From positions 124,001 to 188,000 of the forward strand of contig QZDX01000004.1 in NCBI GenBank assembly GCA_009917555.1: 64,000 bases of DNA, written 5' to 3'. Positions 44,052 through 51,837 of this stretch are shown here, one piece after another. A program made the position numbers and the translations under genes. How positions within the stretch are numbered: position 1 is the stretch's first letter; every line of letters starts with the position of its first letter. The notes under the pieces are model-generated. The model was not told where the DNA came from. It made no database searches and saw only the letters and a program-made list of their open reading frames with translations. Source of the DNA: a bacterium 1XD21-13 (GTDB taxonomy: Bacteria; Bacillota; Clostridia; Lachnospirales; Lachnospiraceae).

Positions 44052-44860
44052 AGAAGCTGATAAAGATGCTGCCGCCTAAGGCAGTGACGGCCATGCTTGT
44101 TGTAGCGGCCCTGTTGTTGCTCTCCGGCTCTGTGGGAGGCACAAGGGCGGCACTGACCTACTATTCCGACACCTACAGCTCCCGCATCCGTCTGGACAAT
44201 ATCGGCGTCACCCTGGAAGAAAAGGGAGTCCAGGACGAAAACTGGAAAGAAGTCTCCTGGAGAAATTACGACAAGGACGGTAACTGGGAAGAGACGAAGC
44301 TGGAAGAAGGAATTTCAAAGCCAAAGCTCCTTACCGGAATGCTGGCGGAGGGTGAGAACCTGAAAATTGGCAAAAAGTATCAGGAGGAGCTTCGGGTTAA
44401 GAATACCGGCTCCATCGACCAGTATGTCAGAGTTACCATTTACAAATACTGGGTAGATGAGAATGGTAACAAACTGTTGGGGAAGGACTTGACTCTGGAC
44501 CCTGCAATGATAGATCTGAAGCTTGCCAATGCAGGCGACTGGATTGAGGATACCGCGGAAGGGGCCTCCACACCGGAGCGTATCGTACTGTATTACAATA
44601 AGCGCCTTCCGGTAGGTGGCGTTACCTCCAACTTTACCGAGTCCCTGACCATCGATCAGAAAATCACAAAGATGGTTACGGAGGAAATTTCAAAGGACGG
44701 AGAGTTCACCACCATCAAATCTACCTATGATTATGACGGCAAGCAGTTCCACATAGAAGTACAGGTAGATGCGGTACAGGATCACAATGCGGAGGACGCT
44801 ATCCTAAGCGCATGGGGCAGAGACGTGACCATCATCGGCGAAACACTGCGTTTAAATTAA
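44048..44860 (+). CDS. TasA-like secreted protein, second copy
   Basis: A 270-residue protein with a SipW-type N-terminus (AVTAMLVVAALLLLSGSVGGTRAALTYYSD) and a beta-rich body: IRLDNIGVTLEE, then the fibre-like YQEELRVKNTGSIDQYVRVTIYKYW, where the K-N-x-G-x-x-x-x-Y-V-R motif is also found in camelysin/TasA relatives. It ends without membrane anchor. ATG 44048 overlaps the stop of the preceding TasA-like gene (ATGA), indicating translational coupling. The pair may form a heteropolymeric fibre or a major/minor subunit set. No cleavage site is proven. Confidence 0.78.
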   Translation: MKKLIKMLPPKAVTAMLVVAALLLLSGSVGGTRAALTYYSDTYSSRIRLDNIGVTLEEKGVQDENWKEVSWRNYDKDGNWEETKLEEGISKPKLLTGMLAEGENLKIGKKYQEELRVKNTGSIDQYVRVTIYKYWVDENGNKLLGKDLTLDPAMIDLKLANAGDWIEDTAEGASTPERIVLYYNKRLPVGGVTSNFTESLTIDQKITKMVTEEISKDGEFTTIKSTYDYDGKQFHIEVQVDAVQDHNAEDAILSAWGRDVTIIGETLRLN

Positions 44861-44870
44861 GGAGGGGCAT

Positions 44871-45659
44871 ATGAAAAGAACATTCATTGGCTTATGTTTG
44901 ACAGCCATTTTGACATTCACCACAGCTCTTCCGGTATACGCCCAGGCACCGAACGAACCGTATACGGTATCTGGAAGAGACGACTGGAGCGTAACCTTTA
45001 CCGATAAGCAGAAGATGGTGAGTAACTTCAAGACATCGGACCTCAATGATGAAGTGAGCAGGATGCAGCCGGGTGACCGGGTGATACTCACTATGAAAAT
45101 AAAAAATGAGGACAGCAATGCTACGGACTGGTATATGACCAACAAGGTGCTGGACTCCCTGGAGGCAAGCACCAAGGCAGATGCCAACGGCGGAGCCTAC
45201 GGCTACCGTCTGGTCTATCAGAATCCAGCAGGGCAGGAAACCGTTCTCTTTGACAGTGAGAAGGTAGGCGGTGAGAATGAGAGTCTAAGCCGAGCTGCCG
45301 CCCGCGTAGGTCTGGAGGAAGCTACCACAGCCTTGGAGGACTACTTCATACTGGATACCTTGAAAAAGGGACAGTCCGGAATCATCACTCTGACCGTTGG
45401 TCTGGACGGAGAAACCCAGGGAAATGCTTATCAGGATACCCTGGCAGATTTGACCATGAACTTTGCGGTAGAGCGCAGACCCTCCCCGGAGAACTCCACC
45501 AGAGAGCCAAGGGAGACGGTCATTGTGCGGGCGGATACAGTCCGGACAGCAGATGATAACCAACTGCTTCTCTATACGGCACTTTTGCTTACCAGCGGTA
45601 TGGTGCTTTTGCTTCTTACATTATATTGTAGGAAAGTGGCGAAAAAGGAGGAGGAGTAA
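44871..45659 (+). CDS. Membrane-anchored surface protein (262 aa)
   Basis: A signal peptide (basic start, FIGLCLTAILTFTTALPVYAQ) precedes one beta-rich domain (DWSVTFTDKQKM ... PGDRVILTMKIKNEDSNATDWYMTNKVLDSLE) and a helical segment, then VRTADDNQ, a transmembrane helix and a KKEEE tail. VRTADDNQ stands where comparable proteins have a (V/L)xTGD sorting motif, so it may be a decayed sortase signal; membrane anchoring is the safer reading. GGAGGGG precedes ATG 44871. It lies between the TasA-like pair and a MucBP-like protein, and probably tethers or caps the fibre. Confidence 0.75.
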   Translation: MKRTFIGLCLTAILTFTTALPVYAQAPNEPYTVSGRDDWSVTFTDKQKMVSNFKTSDLNDEVSRMQPGDRVILTMKIKNEDSNATDWYMTNKVLDSLEASTKADANGGAYGYRLVYQNPAGQETVLFDSEKVGGENESLSRAAARVGLEEATTALEDYFILDTLKKGQSGIITLTVGLDGETQGNAYQDTLADLTMNFAVERRPSPENSTREPRETVIVRADTVRTADDNQLLLYTALLLTSGMVLLLLTLYCRKVAKKEEE

Positions 45660-45660
45660 G

Positions 45661-46683
45661 ATGAAGAGATGGACACGAATCATTGCGCTTATGCTTTCTC
45701 TGTGCCTGTTTAGCTTTACGGCTTTGACGGTGGCGGCATCGGAGCTTCCGGATGAAAACCAAGGATCTTCCAGTGATACAAATCTCGCCGGCAATTTGGA
45801 TATCAAGGAAAAAGACCCATATAAAGCCTATACGATCCGTATTTTCCCTGGAAACCAGGGGAGATTTAAGGATGGCTCTGCCGTTAAAACTTTTACCATT
45901 GATCCTTACCAGGCAGAAGGTGAGAATAAGGTAGCACGGATCGATCTGCCGGACTATAAGGATGACGTAGAAGTACTGGATGGCAGTAAATATTATGTGA
46001 AGGGCATTCGTCAAAGCGGCAGGGACAACAGTACCATAGATGCGGAATCCTTTGTAGTTGACCGTGATATGGACTTTGTAGTTGCCTATGGACTGAAGGG
46101 AAGGATGGTCCGCTATCGTGTGGAGTTCGTGGATGAGAACGGAAGAACCCTGGCGGACACCCAGTACTTCGAAGGAAAGGAAGGAGAAAAGCAGATAGTA
46201 TCCTACCTTTATATCGACGGCTACCGCCCCCAGGCCTACAACCTGGCAAAAACCCTGACGGATGACGTATCCAAGAATGTCTTCCGCTTCATCTACACCC
46301 CGGGCACCGTACCGGCGGGCGTTATCACCGGAGAGGGCGGTGAGATCATCACCTACATTGACGGCGGAACCACAGTACTTCCCGGCGGCGGAGCCGGAGG
46401 AGGAGCAGGCGGCGGAGGAGGTGCGGCTCCCGCAGACGGAGGCGGCGCAGCCGAGATACCGGACGAGGAAACGCCCCTTGGAGATCAGCCGCAGGAGCTC
46501 ATTGACTTAGATGAGGAAGAAACCCCGTTGGCCAACGGAGGCCTGTTCTCCATCAACGGCAACGCCTCGCTTCTGGGAATCCCGATTCCCGTAGTCATAG
46601 TAGCGGGAGCGGTCATTGCGGGAGGCCTGTGGTATATGCTGGTTTATAGAAGGAAAAAGAAGCAGAAGGAAATTGAATTATGA
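45661..46683 (+). CDS. MucBP-like, glycine-rich membrane-anchored surface protein
   Basis: A 340-residue protein: signal peptide (residues 1-26), a beta domain, a MucBP-like repeat (YRVEFVDENGRTLADTQYFEG ... YRPQAYNLAKTLTDD, split here), a Gly/Ala/Pro-rich linker, then two EETPL motifs (EETPLGDQ and EETPLANGG) before a transmembrane helix and RRKKKQK. EETPLA stands where a sorting motif would. The ATG 45661 directly follows the previous stop and has GGAGGAG upstream; the open frame begins earlier at 45523 in the preceding gene. It overlaps sipW by 4 bases. Mucin binding is suggested by the domain type only. Confidence 0.78.
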   Translation: MKRWTRIIALMLSLCLFSFTALTVAASELPDENQGSSSDTNLAGNLDIKEKDPYKAYTIRIFPGNQGRFKDGSAVKTFTIDPYQAEGENKVARIDLPDYKDDVEVLDGSKYYVKGIRQSGRDNSTIDAESFVVDRDMDFVVAYGLKGRMVRYRVEFVDENGRTLADTQYFEGKEGEKQIVSYLYIDGYRPQAYNLAKTLTDDVSKNVFRFIYTPGTVPAGVITGEGGEIITYIDGGTTVLPGGGAGGGAGGGGGAAPADGGGAAEIPDEETPLGDQPQELIDLDEEETPLANGGLFSINGNASLLGIPIPVVIVAGAVIAGGLWYMLVYRRKKKQKEIEL

Positions 46684-47213
46684 CCGGGAAGCTTTTGGCC
46701 GGGAAAAGCAGGAAACTGCTTCCCGGCCTCTGTAGTATGTTGGGAACCTTATTGATCCTGGCTGTGATTGCGGCTTTTTTGCCGCTGACTGTTCCGCGGC
46801 TGCTGGGATATGAGGCCTATGAGGTAATCAGCGGAAGTATGGAGCCGGAGATACCGGTGGGAAGTGTCATTTACGTGAAGGCGGCGGAGCCGGAGATGAT
46901 ATCAGAGGGGGATATCATCGCTTTTTGGAGAAGAGATTCCGTGATCACCCACAGAGTAGTGGAGAACCATCAGTCAGACGGGGAATTCATTACCAAGGGA
47001 GACGCCAACAGCCAGGAGGATATGACACCGGTGCCTTATGGAGATTTGCTGGGCAGGGTGAAGCTTCATATTCCTGTTCTGGGCACCGTGATGGCCATAC
47101 TTGCAGGAGGGACAGGAAAGATTTATGCAGCGCTGCTGGCAGTGTGGGGAGTGATGCTCCACATATTGGCCGGCATTTTAAAGGCGTCAGGGGAGCGTAA
47201 GAATGAAAGATAA
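46680..47213 (+). CDS. sipW: SipW-type signal peptidase I
   Basis: A 177-residue signal peptidase of the archaeal/ER-like class. Ser53 lies in SGSMEPEIPVG and the Lys of ordinary bacterial enzymes is replaced by His91 in VITHRVVE, followed by TKGDANSQEDM, the hallmark of the SipW class. Transmembrane helices lie at about 15-38 and 132-170. In Bacillus, SipW processes TasA and TapA; here the TasA-like genes lie 2.6 kb upstream in the same operon, so those are its likely substrates. ATG 46680 overlaps the stop of the MucBP-like gene, and its 3' end overlaps the BTAD gene by 11 bases. Confidence 0.93.
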   Translation: MTGKLLAGKSRKLLPGLCSMLGTLLILAVIAAFLPLTVPRLLGYEAYEVISGSMEPEIPVGSVIYVKAAEPEMISEGDIIAFWRRDSVITHRVVENHQSDGEFITKGDANSQEDMTPVPYGDLLGRVKLHIPVLGTVMAILAGGTGKIYAALLAVWGVMLHILAGILKASGERKNER

Positions 47214-48411
47214 GGTATGGACAGAGGAAGATATACTATATGTGAGGACGCTGGGTGGATTTTCTATGACCTGGCGGGGAAAGCAGATTGCCGGAGGCAT
47301 CAAGGGCCGGGAATCCCAGAGTGTATACTTCCTCCAATGCCTCATTCACAATCGTGAGAAGGGTGTCAGCCGGAACCAGTTGGAGGAGCTTTTATTCGGA
47401 GATCGGGATGTCAGCGACATTCATCACGCCATGCGCAGTATTCTGTATAATACCAGAAAGAAGCTGAGACAGGCCGGGCTTCCGGAAGTGGATTATATCT
47501 ATCAAAAAAATGGAATCTATTATTGGAACGAATCCATACCAGTAAAAGAGGATGCAAAAGAGTTTGAAAGGTTGTACCGGCAGGTAAAGGAAACCGGAGA
47601 TCCGGACAAACAGCTGAAATATCTGCTGGAGGCCTGTGAGTATTATACAGGGGAATTTTTGCCCCGTCAGGCAGGGATCCTTTGGGTGTCACAGGAAGCC
47701 AGGCGCTATCAGGGAATGTTTTTCTACTGTGTGGAGCAGGCGGCGATTCTGCTTCGGATTCAGGAGGATTGGTCCCGTATGCGGGAGCTAGGGCTTCATG
47801 CCGCCAAGGTCAGTCCCTTCGCGGATTGGGAGGTCATAACCATGGAGGCCCTGGTGATGATGGAGCAGATGAATGCGGCCAGAAAGCTGTACGACGATAC
47901 GGTGGATCTCTATGTCCGCGAGCTGGGGGTCCGGCCCTCTAAGAAGCTGCAGGAGAAAATGGGTCTTCAGATCCACCGGCACTTTGCGGTACTGGATTCC
48001 ATTCAGGCAGAGCTGTCTGAGAAAAAGGATCAGGAGGAGGGTGGCTATCTGTGCTCCTATCCTGTTTTCCAGGGAATCTATCATATGGTGGAGCGGATCA
48101 TGGAGCGAAGCGGTCAATCGGTCTATCTGATGCTTTGCACGCTGGTGGACAGCAAAGGGAATCCCATGGAGGAGGGCCCTCTCTTGGAGGAGCTGTCCCC
48201 CCGCATGAAGGAGGCAATTTGTCATTCTGTCCGCCACGGAGACGCGGTCAGCCGCTATGGAAAGGGGCAGTACCTGGTGCTGCTTTTGAATACAACAAGA
48301 GAAAACTGCAGTATTGTGCAGAAGCGTATCAACTACCGGTTCCTTGTAGGGCGTCAGAGGACGGGAATACGGTATTATGTAAATAGTGTCATTTATTCTT
48401 CGGATGGCTAA
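47203..48411 (+). CDS. BTAD-family regulator with degenerate GGDEF-like domain, second paralogue
   Basis: A 402-residue paralogue of the regulator at 26528, with the same three parts: winged helix (TLGGFSMTWRGKQIAGGIKG ... YIYQKNGIYYW), BTAD helices (ACEYYTGEFLPRQAG, KVSPFADWEVITMEALVMME, ARKLYDDTVDLYVRELGVRPS), and a C-terminal domain in which SVYLMLCTL and DAVSRYGKGQYLVLL align with the start and the signature region of GGDEF domains (RYGGDEFLVLL). The catalytic GGDEF is lost. The start ATG 47203 overlaps sipW, so it is transcribed with the surface operon and may act back on it. Winged-helix residues differ enough from the first copy that it may read another site. Confidence 0.85.
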   Translation: MKDKVWTEEDILYVRTLGGFSMTWRGKQIAGGIKGRESQSVYFLQCLIHNREKGVSRNQLEELLFGDRDVSDIHHAMRSILYNTRKKLRQAGLPEVDYIYQKNGIYYWNESIPVKEDAKEFERLYRQVKETGDPDKQLKYLLEACEYYTGEFLPRQAGILWVSQEARRYQGMFFYCVEQAAILLRIQEDWSRMRELGLHAAKVSPFADWEVITMEALVMMEQMNAARKLYDDTVDLYVRELGVRPSKKLQEKMGLQIHRHFAVLDSIQAELSEKKDQEEGGYLCSYPVFQGIYHMVERIMERSGQSVYLMLCTLVDSKGNPMEEGPLLEELSPRMKEAICHSVRHGDAVSRYGKGQYLVLLLNTTRENCSIVQKRINYRFLVGRQRTGIRYYVNSVIYSSDG

Positions 48412-48443
48412 GGTAAGAAAACAAATAAGAAGAAGGCGAAAAT

Positions 48444-48680
48444 ATGAATGAAGAGGAATTACTAAAAAAGCATGGAGAGCTGGGGAGCTTTGTGGTTCGG
48501 GTTCAGCATAAGCAGAATAACAGCTGGCAGGGGCGCATTACATGGATGGAGAAAAATCAGACCCTCCACTTTCGTTCCGCCTGGGAGCTGTTAAAGCTCA
48601 TTGAGAGCGCCGTGGAGACAACAAAGGGCCCGGAGGAGGAAACGGAGGATGAGCCCTCTTGGTTTGGGAAAGAAATATAG
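48444..48680 (+). CDS. Small protein with one W-Q-G domain (78 aa)
   Basis: A single compact domain with pattern FVVRVQHKQNNSWQGRITWM, EKNQT and FRSAWELLKLI, then an acidic tail ending WFGKEI. The same pattern occurs again in the next gene. It is soluble and without signal peptide. I do not recognise the family. Its place right after the BTAD regulator suggests a regulatory or adaptor role in the same system. A weak GAAGG precedes ATG 48444. Confidence 0.7.
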   Translation: MNEEELLKKHGELGSFVVRVQHKQNNSWQGRITWMEKNQTLHFRSAWELLKLIESAVETTKGPEEETEDEPSWFGKEI

Positions 48681-48721
48681 TGATAGGAAAAGAATGAAAT
48701 GAGTGAATGGAGGAAGGGCAG

Positions 48722-49219
48722 ATGGGAGAGATGATGGCAAGCTTGTCAGAAGCCAGCATTATGGTTATCTGCCTGGATGAATTTCAGGAATATGACTGGA
48801 ACGGCAGATTGTTTGTCAGAACCAGAGAGGATGCTTGTCTTTTTCGAAGCACGCTGGAGCTGTTGGAGCTGATGGAAGAGAATTATGATGAGCTTGATTA
48901 TCCACAGATGTCCATGAACAACCGGCGCTTCTCCTCCAGTGTTGGAACGGAATATGAAACGGACCATACAAAGCAAAGAGAGGACTTCCGGCCGGCAGAA
49001 AGGGGAAAACGTGCAGTTGTGCTGAGTAAAGAGGATCTGGAACAAAAGCGGGGCGGGAAAGCCACCTTCTTGGTGCGAGTGCAGTACCGGCAAAGGGCAA
49101 CCTGGCAGGGGCAGGTTACCTGGCTTGAAAAAAACAGGACTGTCAGCTTCCGCAGCGCCCTGGAGCTCTTAAAGCTCATTGACAGCGTGGAGAATGGAAA
49201 GGAAAGCTGGTGGATATAG
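48722..49219 (+). CDS. Protein with two W-Q-G-like domains (165 aa)
   Basis: The C-terminal half (FLVRVQYRQRATWQGQVTWL, EKNRT, FRSALELLKLIDS) is the same domain as in the preceding 78-residue protein. The N-terminal half (MVICLDEFQEYDWNGRLFVR, then CLFRSTLELLELMEE) keeps the W-x-G and FRS-xx-EL frame but is diverged, so the protein looks like an internal duplication. A charged linker joins the halves. AGGAAGGG supports ATG 48722 over 48707. No export signal is seen. Function unknown. It closes the appendage island before the thrS leader. Confidence 0.7.
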   Translation: MGEMMASLSEASIMVICLDEFQEYDWNGRLFVRTREDACLFRSTLELLELMEENYDELDYPQMSMNNRRFSSSVGTEYETDHTKQREDFRPAERGKRAVVLSKEDLEQKRGGKATFLVRVQYRQRATWQGQVTWLEKNRTVSFRSALELLKLIDSVENGKESWWI

Positions 49220-49263
49220 TAGAAATTTTCAGGAACCAGCTATGGTATAATGGATATTTCCAG

Positions 49264-49291
49264 TTGACAAACAGATTTCGGATGCTATAAT
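49264..49291 (+). promoter_or_regulatory. Promoter of the thrS T-box leader
   Basis: TTGACA, 16 bases, TATAAT with an extended TGC: close to consensus. Confidence 0.9.
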
Positions 49292-49299
49292 AAGCCTAT

Positions 49300-49577
49300 G
49301 GAAAAACGCATAGGCTAATACGTAGAAGAGACGAGTAGGCTGTGGAAGATGCCAGAGAGGGACGCATTTGCTGGAAGCATCCTCATCCGGAAGCAGAAGA
49401 CCGGAAAGAAATTAATTGGTCTGTACCGAAAACTACCTCTGAGTGGCCCCAATCAGGTCCGGTGACTCCGTTATCGTCCAATGAGTGGTTTTAGATTGTT
49501 CGAAACAAGTAGGGTGGAACCGCGATAAGAATTATCGTCCCTTTCTGTCAAGTATGGCAGAGAGGGATTTTTTTGCA
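49300..49577 (+). promoter_or_regulatory. T-box leader (threonine) of thrS
   Basis: Stem I shows the AGAGAGGGACG...GCTGG distal motif, then GAAG followed by the probable specifier codon ACC (49400-49402). The conserved core GGTGGAACCGCG lies at 49513-49524 and is followed by the terminator TCCCTTTCTG/CAGAGAGGGA with T7. Uncharged tRNA-Thr should pair with ACC and the core, and so prevent termination. Confidence 0.92.
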
Positions 49578-49614
49578 CAAAGAATGAGCAGATCAAGGAA
49601 AGGAGAAGTGTAGT

Positions 49615-49758
49615 ATGAGCGCAGATAAGAAAGAAAAGCTGTTATTAGCATTGACATGTTTCTTTGCAGGCATGGTATTTGGATTTTACAGCGCACCGAT
49701 TAAGAAAGGGATTTCCGTATCCTGCGGAAATAACAATACAGTTCAAAAAGACAAGTAG
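49615..49758 (+). CDS. Small single-helix membrane protein (47 aa) in the thrS operon
   Basis: MSADKKEKLLLALTCFFAGM begins a 47-residue protein with one hydrophobic helix (residues 9-25), a YSAPIKKG turn and a polar Asn-rich tail. AAGGAGAAG lies 7 bases before ATG 49615. It is placed between the T-box terminator and thrS and is therefore under threonine control. It is too short for most ORF callers. Function unknown. Confidence 0.7.
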   Translation: MSADKKEKLLLALTCFFAGMVFGFYSAPIKKGISVSCGNNNTVQKDK

Positions 49759-49772
49759 AGGAGAGAAAAATA

Positions 49773-51701
49773 ATGAAGATAACCTTGAAAGACGGCTCCG
49801 TAAAGGAGTACGCGGAAAGCAAATCCGTTTATGAAATTGCCCTTGACATCAGCGAGGGACTGGCAAGAGCTGCCTGTGCCGGAGAAGTGAACGGCGAGGC
49901 GGTGGATCTGAGAACCATGATAGAACAGGACTGCGAACTGAATATTCTCACAGCCAGAGATGAGAAGGGCTTGTCTACCCTGCGCCATACGGCCAGCCAT
50001 GTGATGGCTCAGGCAGTGAAGCGGCTGTATCCTTCTGCTAAGCTGGCCATCGGCCCCTCTGTTGCAGACGGATTTTATTATGATATTGACTTTGAGACGC
50101 CCATTACCGCGGAGGATTTGGAGCGGATCGAGGGAGAAATGAAGAAGATTGTCAAGGAGGCCCTTCCCATTGAGCGCTTTACTCTGCCAAGAGGAGAGGC
50201 TCTTACATGGGCAGAGGAGAAGGAGGAGCCCTACAAGGTAGAGCTTATCTCTGATCTGCCGGAGGATGCGGAAATCAGCTTCTATAAGCAGGGAGAATTT
50301 ACGGATCTCTGTGCAGGTCCTCACCTTAGAAGCACCAAGGACGTGGGAAAGGCCTATAAGCTTACCAGCATTGCAGGCGCCTACTGGAGGGGGGACGAGC
50401 ACAATAAGATGCTGACCCGTATCTATGCCACCGCATTTGCAAAGAAGGATGAGCTGGAGGCTTATCTGACTATGCTGGAGGAGGCCAAGAAGCGTGACCA
50501 CCGGAAGCTGGGCAGAGAGCTGGGTCTCTTTATGATGCATGAGGCCGGACCGGGCTTTCCGTTCTTTTTGCCCAAGGGCATGACCCTCAAGAATACCCTG
50601 CTGGATTATTGGAGAGAGATTCACAAAAAGGCCGGCTATGTGGAGATTTCCACGCCCATTATCCTGAACCGCAGCCTTTGGGAGACCTCCGGACACTGGG
50701 ATCACTATAAAAATAATATGTACACCACCATCATCGACGAGCAGGATTATGCGGTGAAGCCTATGAACTGTCCAGGCGGAATTCTGGTATATGCATCGGA
50801 GCCCCGTTCTTACAGGGATCTTCCTATGCGGGTAGGCGAGCTTGGCCTGGTACACCGTCATGAGAAGTCTGGCCAGCTTCACGGCCTCATGCGTGTGCGC
50901 TGCTTTACCCAGGACGATGCTCACATTTTCATGACTCCGGAACAGATCAAGGAAGAGATCATGGGTGTTGCAAGGCTGATCAATGAGGTTTATACACTCT
51001 TTGGCTTTGAGTATCATGTGGAGCTGTCCACAAGGCCCGAAGACAGTATGGGAAGCGATGAGGACTGGGAGATGGCTACGGAGGGCCTGCGGGCAGCCCT
51101 GGACGAGCTGGGACTTGACTATGTGGTAAATGAGGGAGACGGGGCCTTTTACGGCCCGAAGATTGACTTCCATTTGGTGGATGCTATCGGAAGAACCTGG
51201 CAGTGCGGTACGATTCAGCTGGATTTCCAGCTTCCCCAGCGGTTTGAGCTGGAATATATCGGAGCAGACGGCGAGAAGCATCGTCCCATTATGATTCACC
51301 GTGTAGCCTTTGGCTCCATTGAGCGGTTTATCGGTATTTTGATTGAGCATTTTGCAGGGGCATTTCCTACCTGGCTGGCTCCGGTACAGGTGAAGGTACT
51401 TCCTATCTCCGAGAAGCATATGGAGTATGGCAGGAAGGTCATGGAGGCGCTCACAGAAGCTGGTATTCGCGCGGAGCTGGATGGTCAGGATGAGAAGATT
51501 GGCTACAAGATTCGCGGTGCCCAGATGCAGAAGATTCCTTACATGCTGGTGGTTGGCCAGAAGGAAGCGGAGGAGGAACTGGTATCCGTCCGCAGCCGTT
51601 TTGCGGGGGATGAAGGACAGAAGCCTCTTGGGGACTTTATCCGGGAAATCTGCGAAGAGATTCGCACAAGAGAGGTACGTCAGAGGCAGGCAGAGAATTA
51701 G
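49773..51701 (+). CDS. thrS: Threonyl-tRNA synthetase
   Basis: A 642-residue class II synthetase. Order: TGS domain (1-62), the editing/SAD domain with LRHTASHVMAQAV (HxxxH) and the CAGPHLRST metal box, the class II core with motif 1 around GYVEISTPIILN, motif 2 RHEKSGQLHGLMRVR, motif 3 near the end of the core (HRVAFGSIERFIGILIEH), and an anticodon-binding domain (VKVLPISEKHMEYG). The zinc-binding segment reads KPMNCPGGILVY, with Gly where most family members have His after MNCPG, though the cysteine is kept. GAGGAGAG precedes ATG 49773. Controlled by the T-box upstream. Confidence 0.96.
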   Translation: MKITLKDGSVKEYAESKSVYEIALDISEGLARAACAGEVNGEAVDLRTMIEQDCELNILTARDEKGLSTLRHTASHVMAQAVKRLYPSAKLAIGPSVADGFYYDIDFETPITAEDLERIEGEMKKIVKEALPIERFTLPRGEALTWAEEKEEPYKVELISDLPEDAEISFYKQGEFTDLCAGPHLRSTKDVGKAYKLTSIAGAYWRGDEHNKMLTRIYATAFAKKDELEAYLTMLEEAKKRDHRKLGRELGLFMMHEAGPGFPFFLPKGMTLKNTLLDYWREIHKKAGYVEISTPIILNRSLWETSGHWDHYKNNMYTTIIDEQDYAVKPMNCPGGILVYASEPRSYRDLPMRVGELGLVHRHEKSGQLHGLMRVRCFTQDDAHIFMTPEQIKEEIMGVARLINEVYTLFGFEYHVELSTRPEDSMGSDEDWEMATEGLRAALDELGLDYVVNEGDGAFYGPKIDFHLVDAIGRTWQCGTIQLDFQLPQRFELEYIGADGEKHRPIMIHRVAFGSIERFIGILIEHFAGAFPTWLAPVQVKVLPISEKHMEYGRKVMEALTEAGIRAELDGQDEKIGYKIRGAQMQKIPYMLVVGQKEAEEELVSVRSRFAGDEGQKPLGDFIREICEEIRTREVRQRQAEN

Positions 51702-51837
51702 GAAGCAAAATAGAAGCTTACAAGCGGCATACAAATGATAGCAGTAAATGATACGGCAGGGGAATCCGAATGTTTTACAAGTGGGATTTCCCTGTCTGTC
51801 TATGGCAAAAGATGATGTGACGGCAGAGGGGAATAAA

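Noticed and set aside
49743-51734. A 663-codon open frame on the minus strand opposite thrS
   Set aside because: It mirrors thrS exactly, has no ribosome binding site or recognisable domain and is rich in Leu/His/Gln as expected of an antisense shadow. The plus-strand ThrS is unmistakable.
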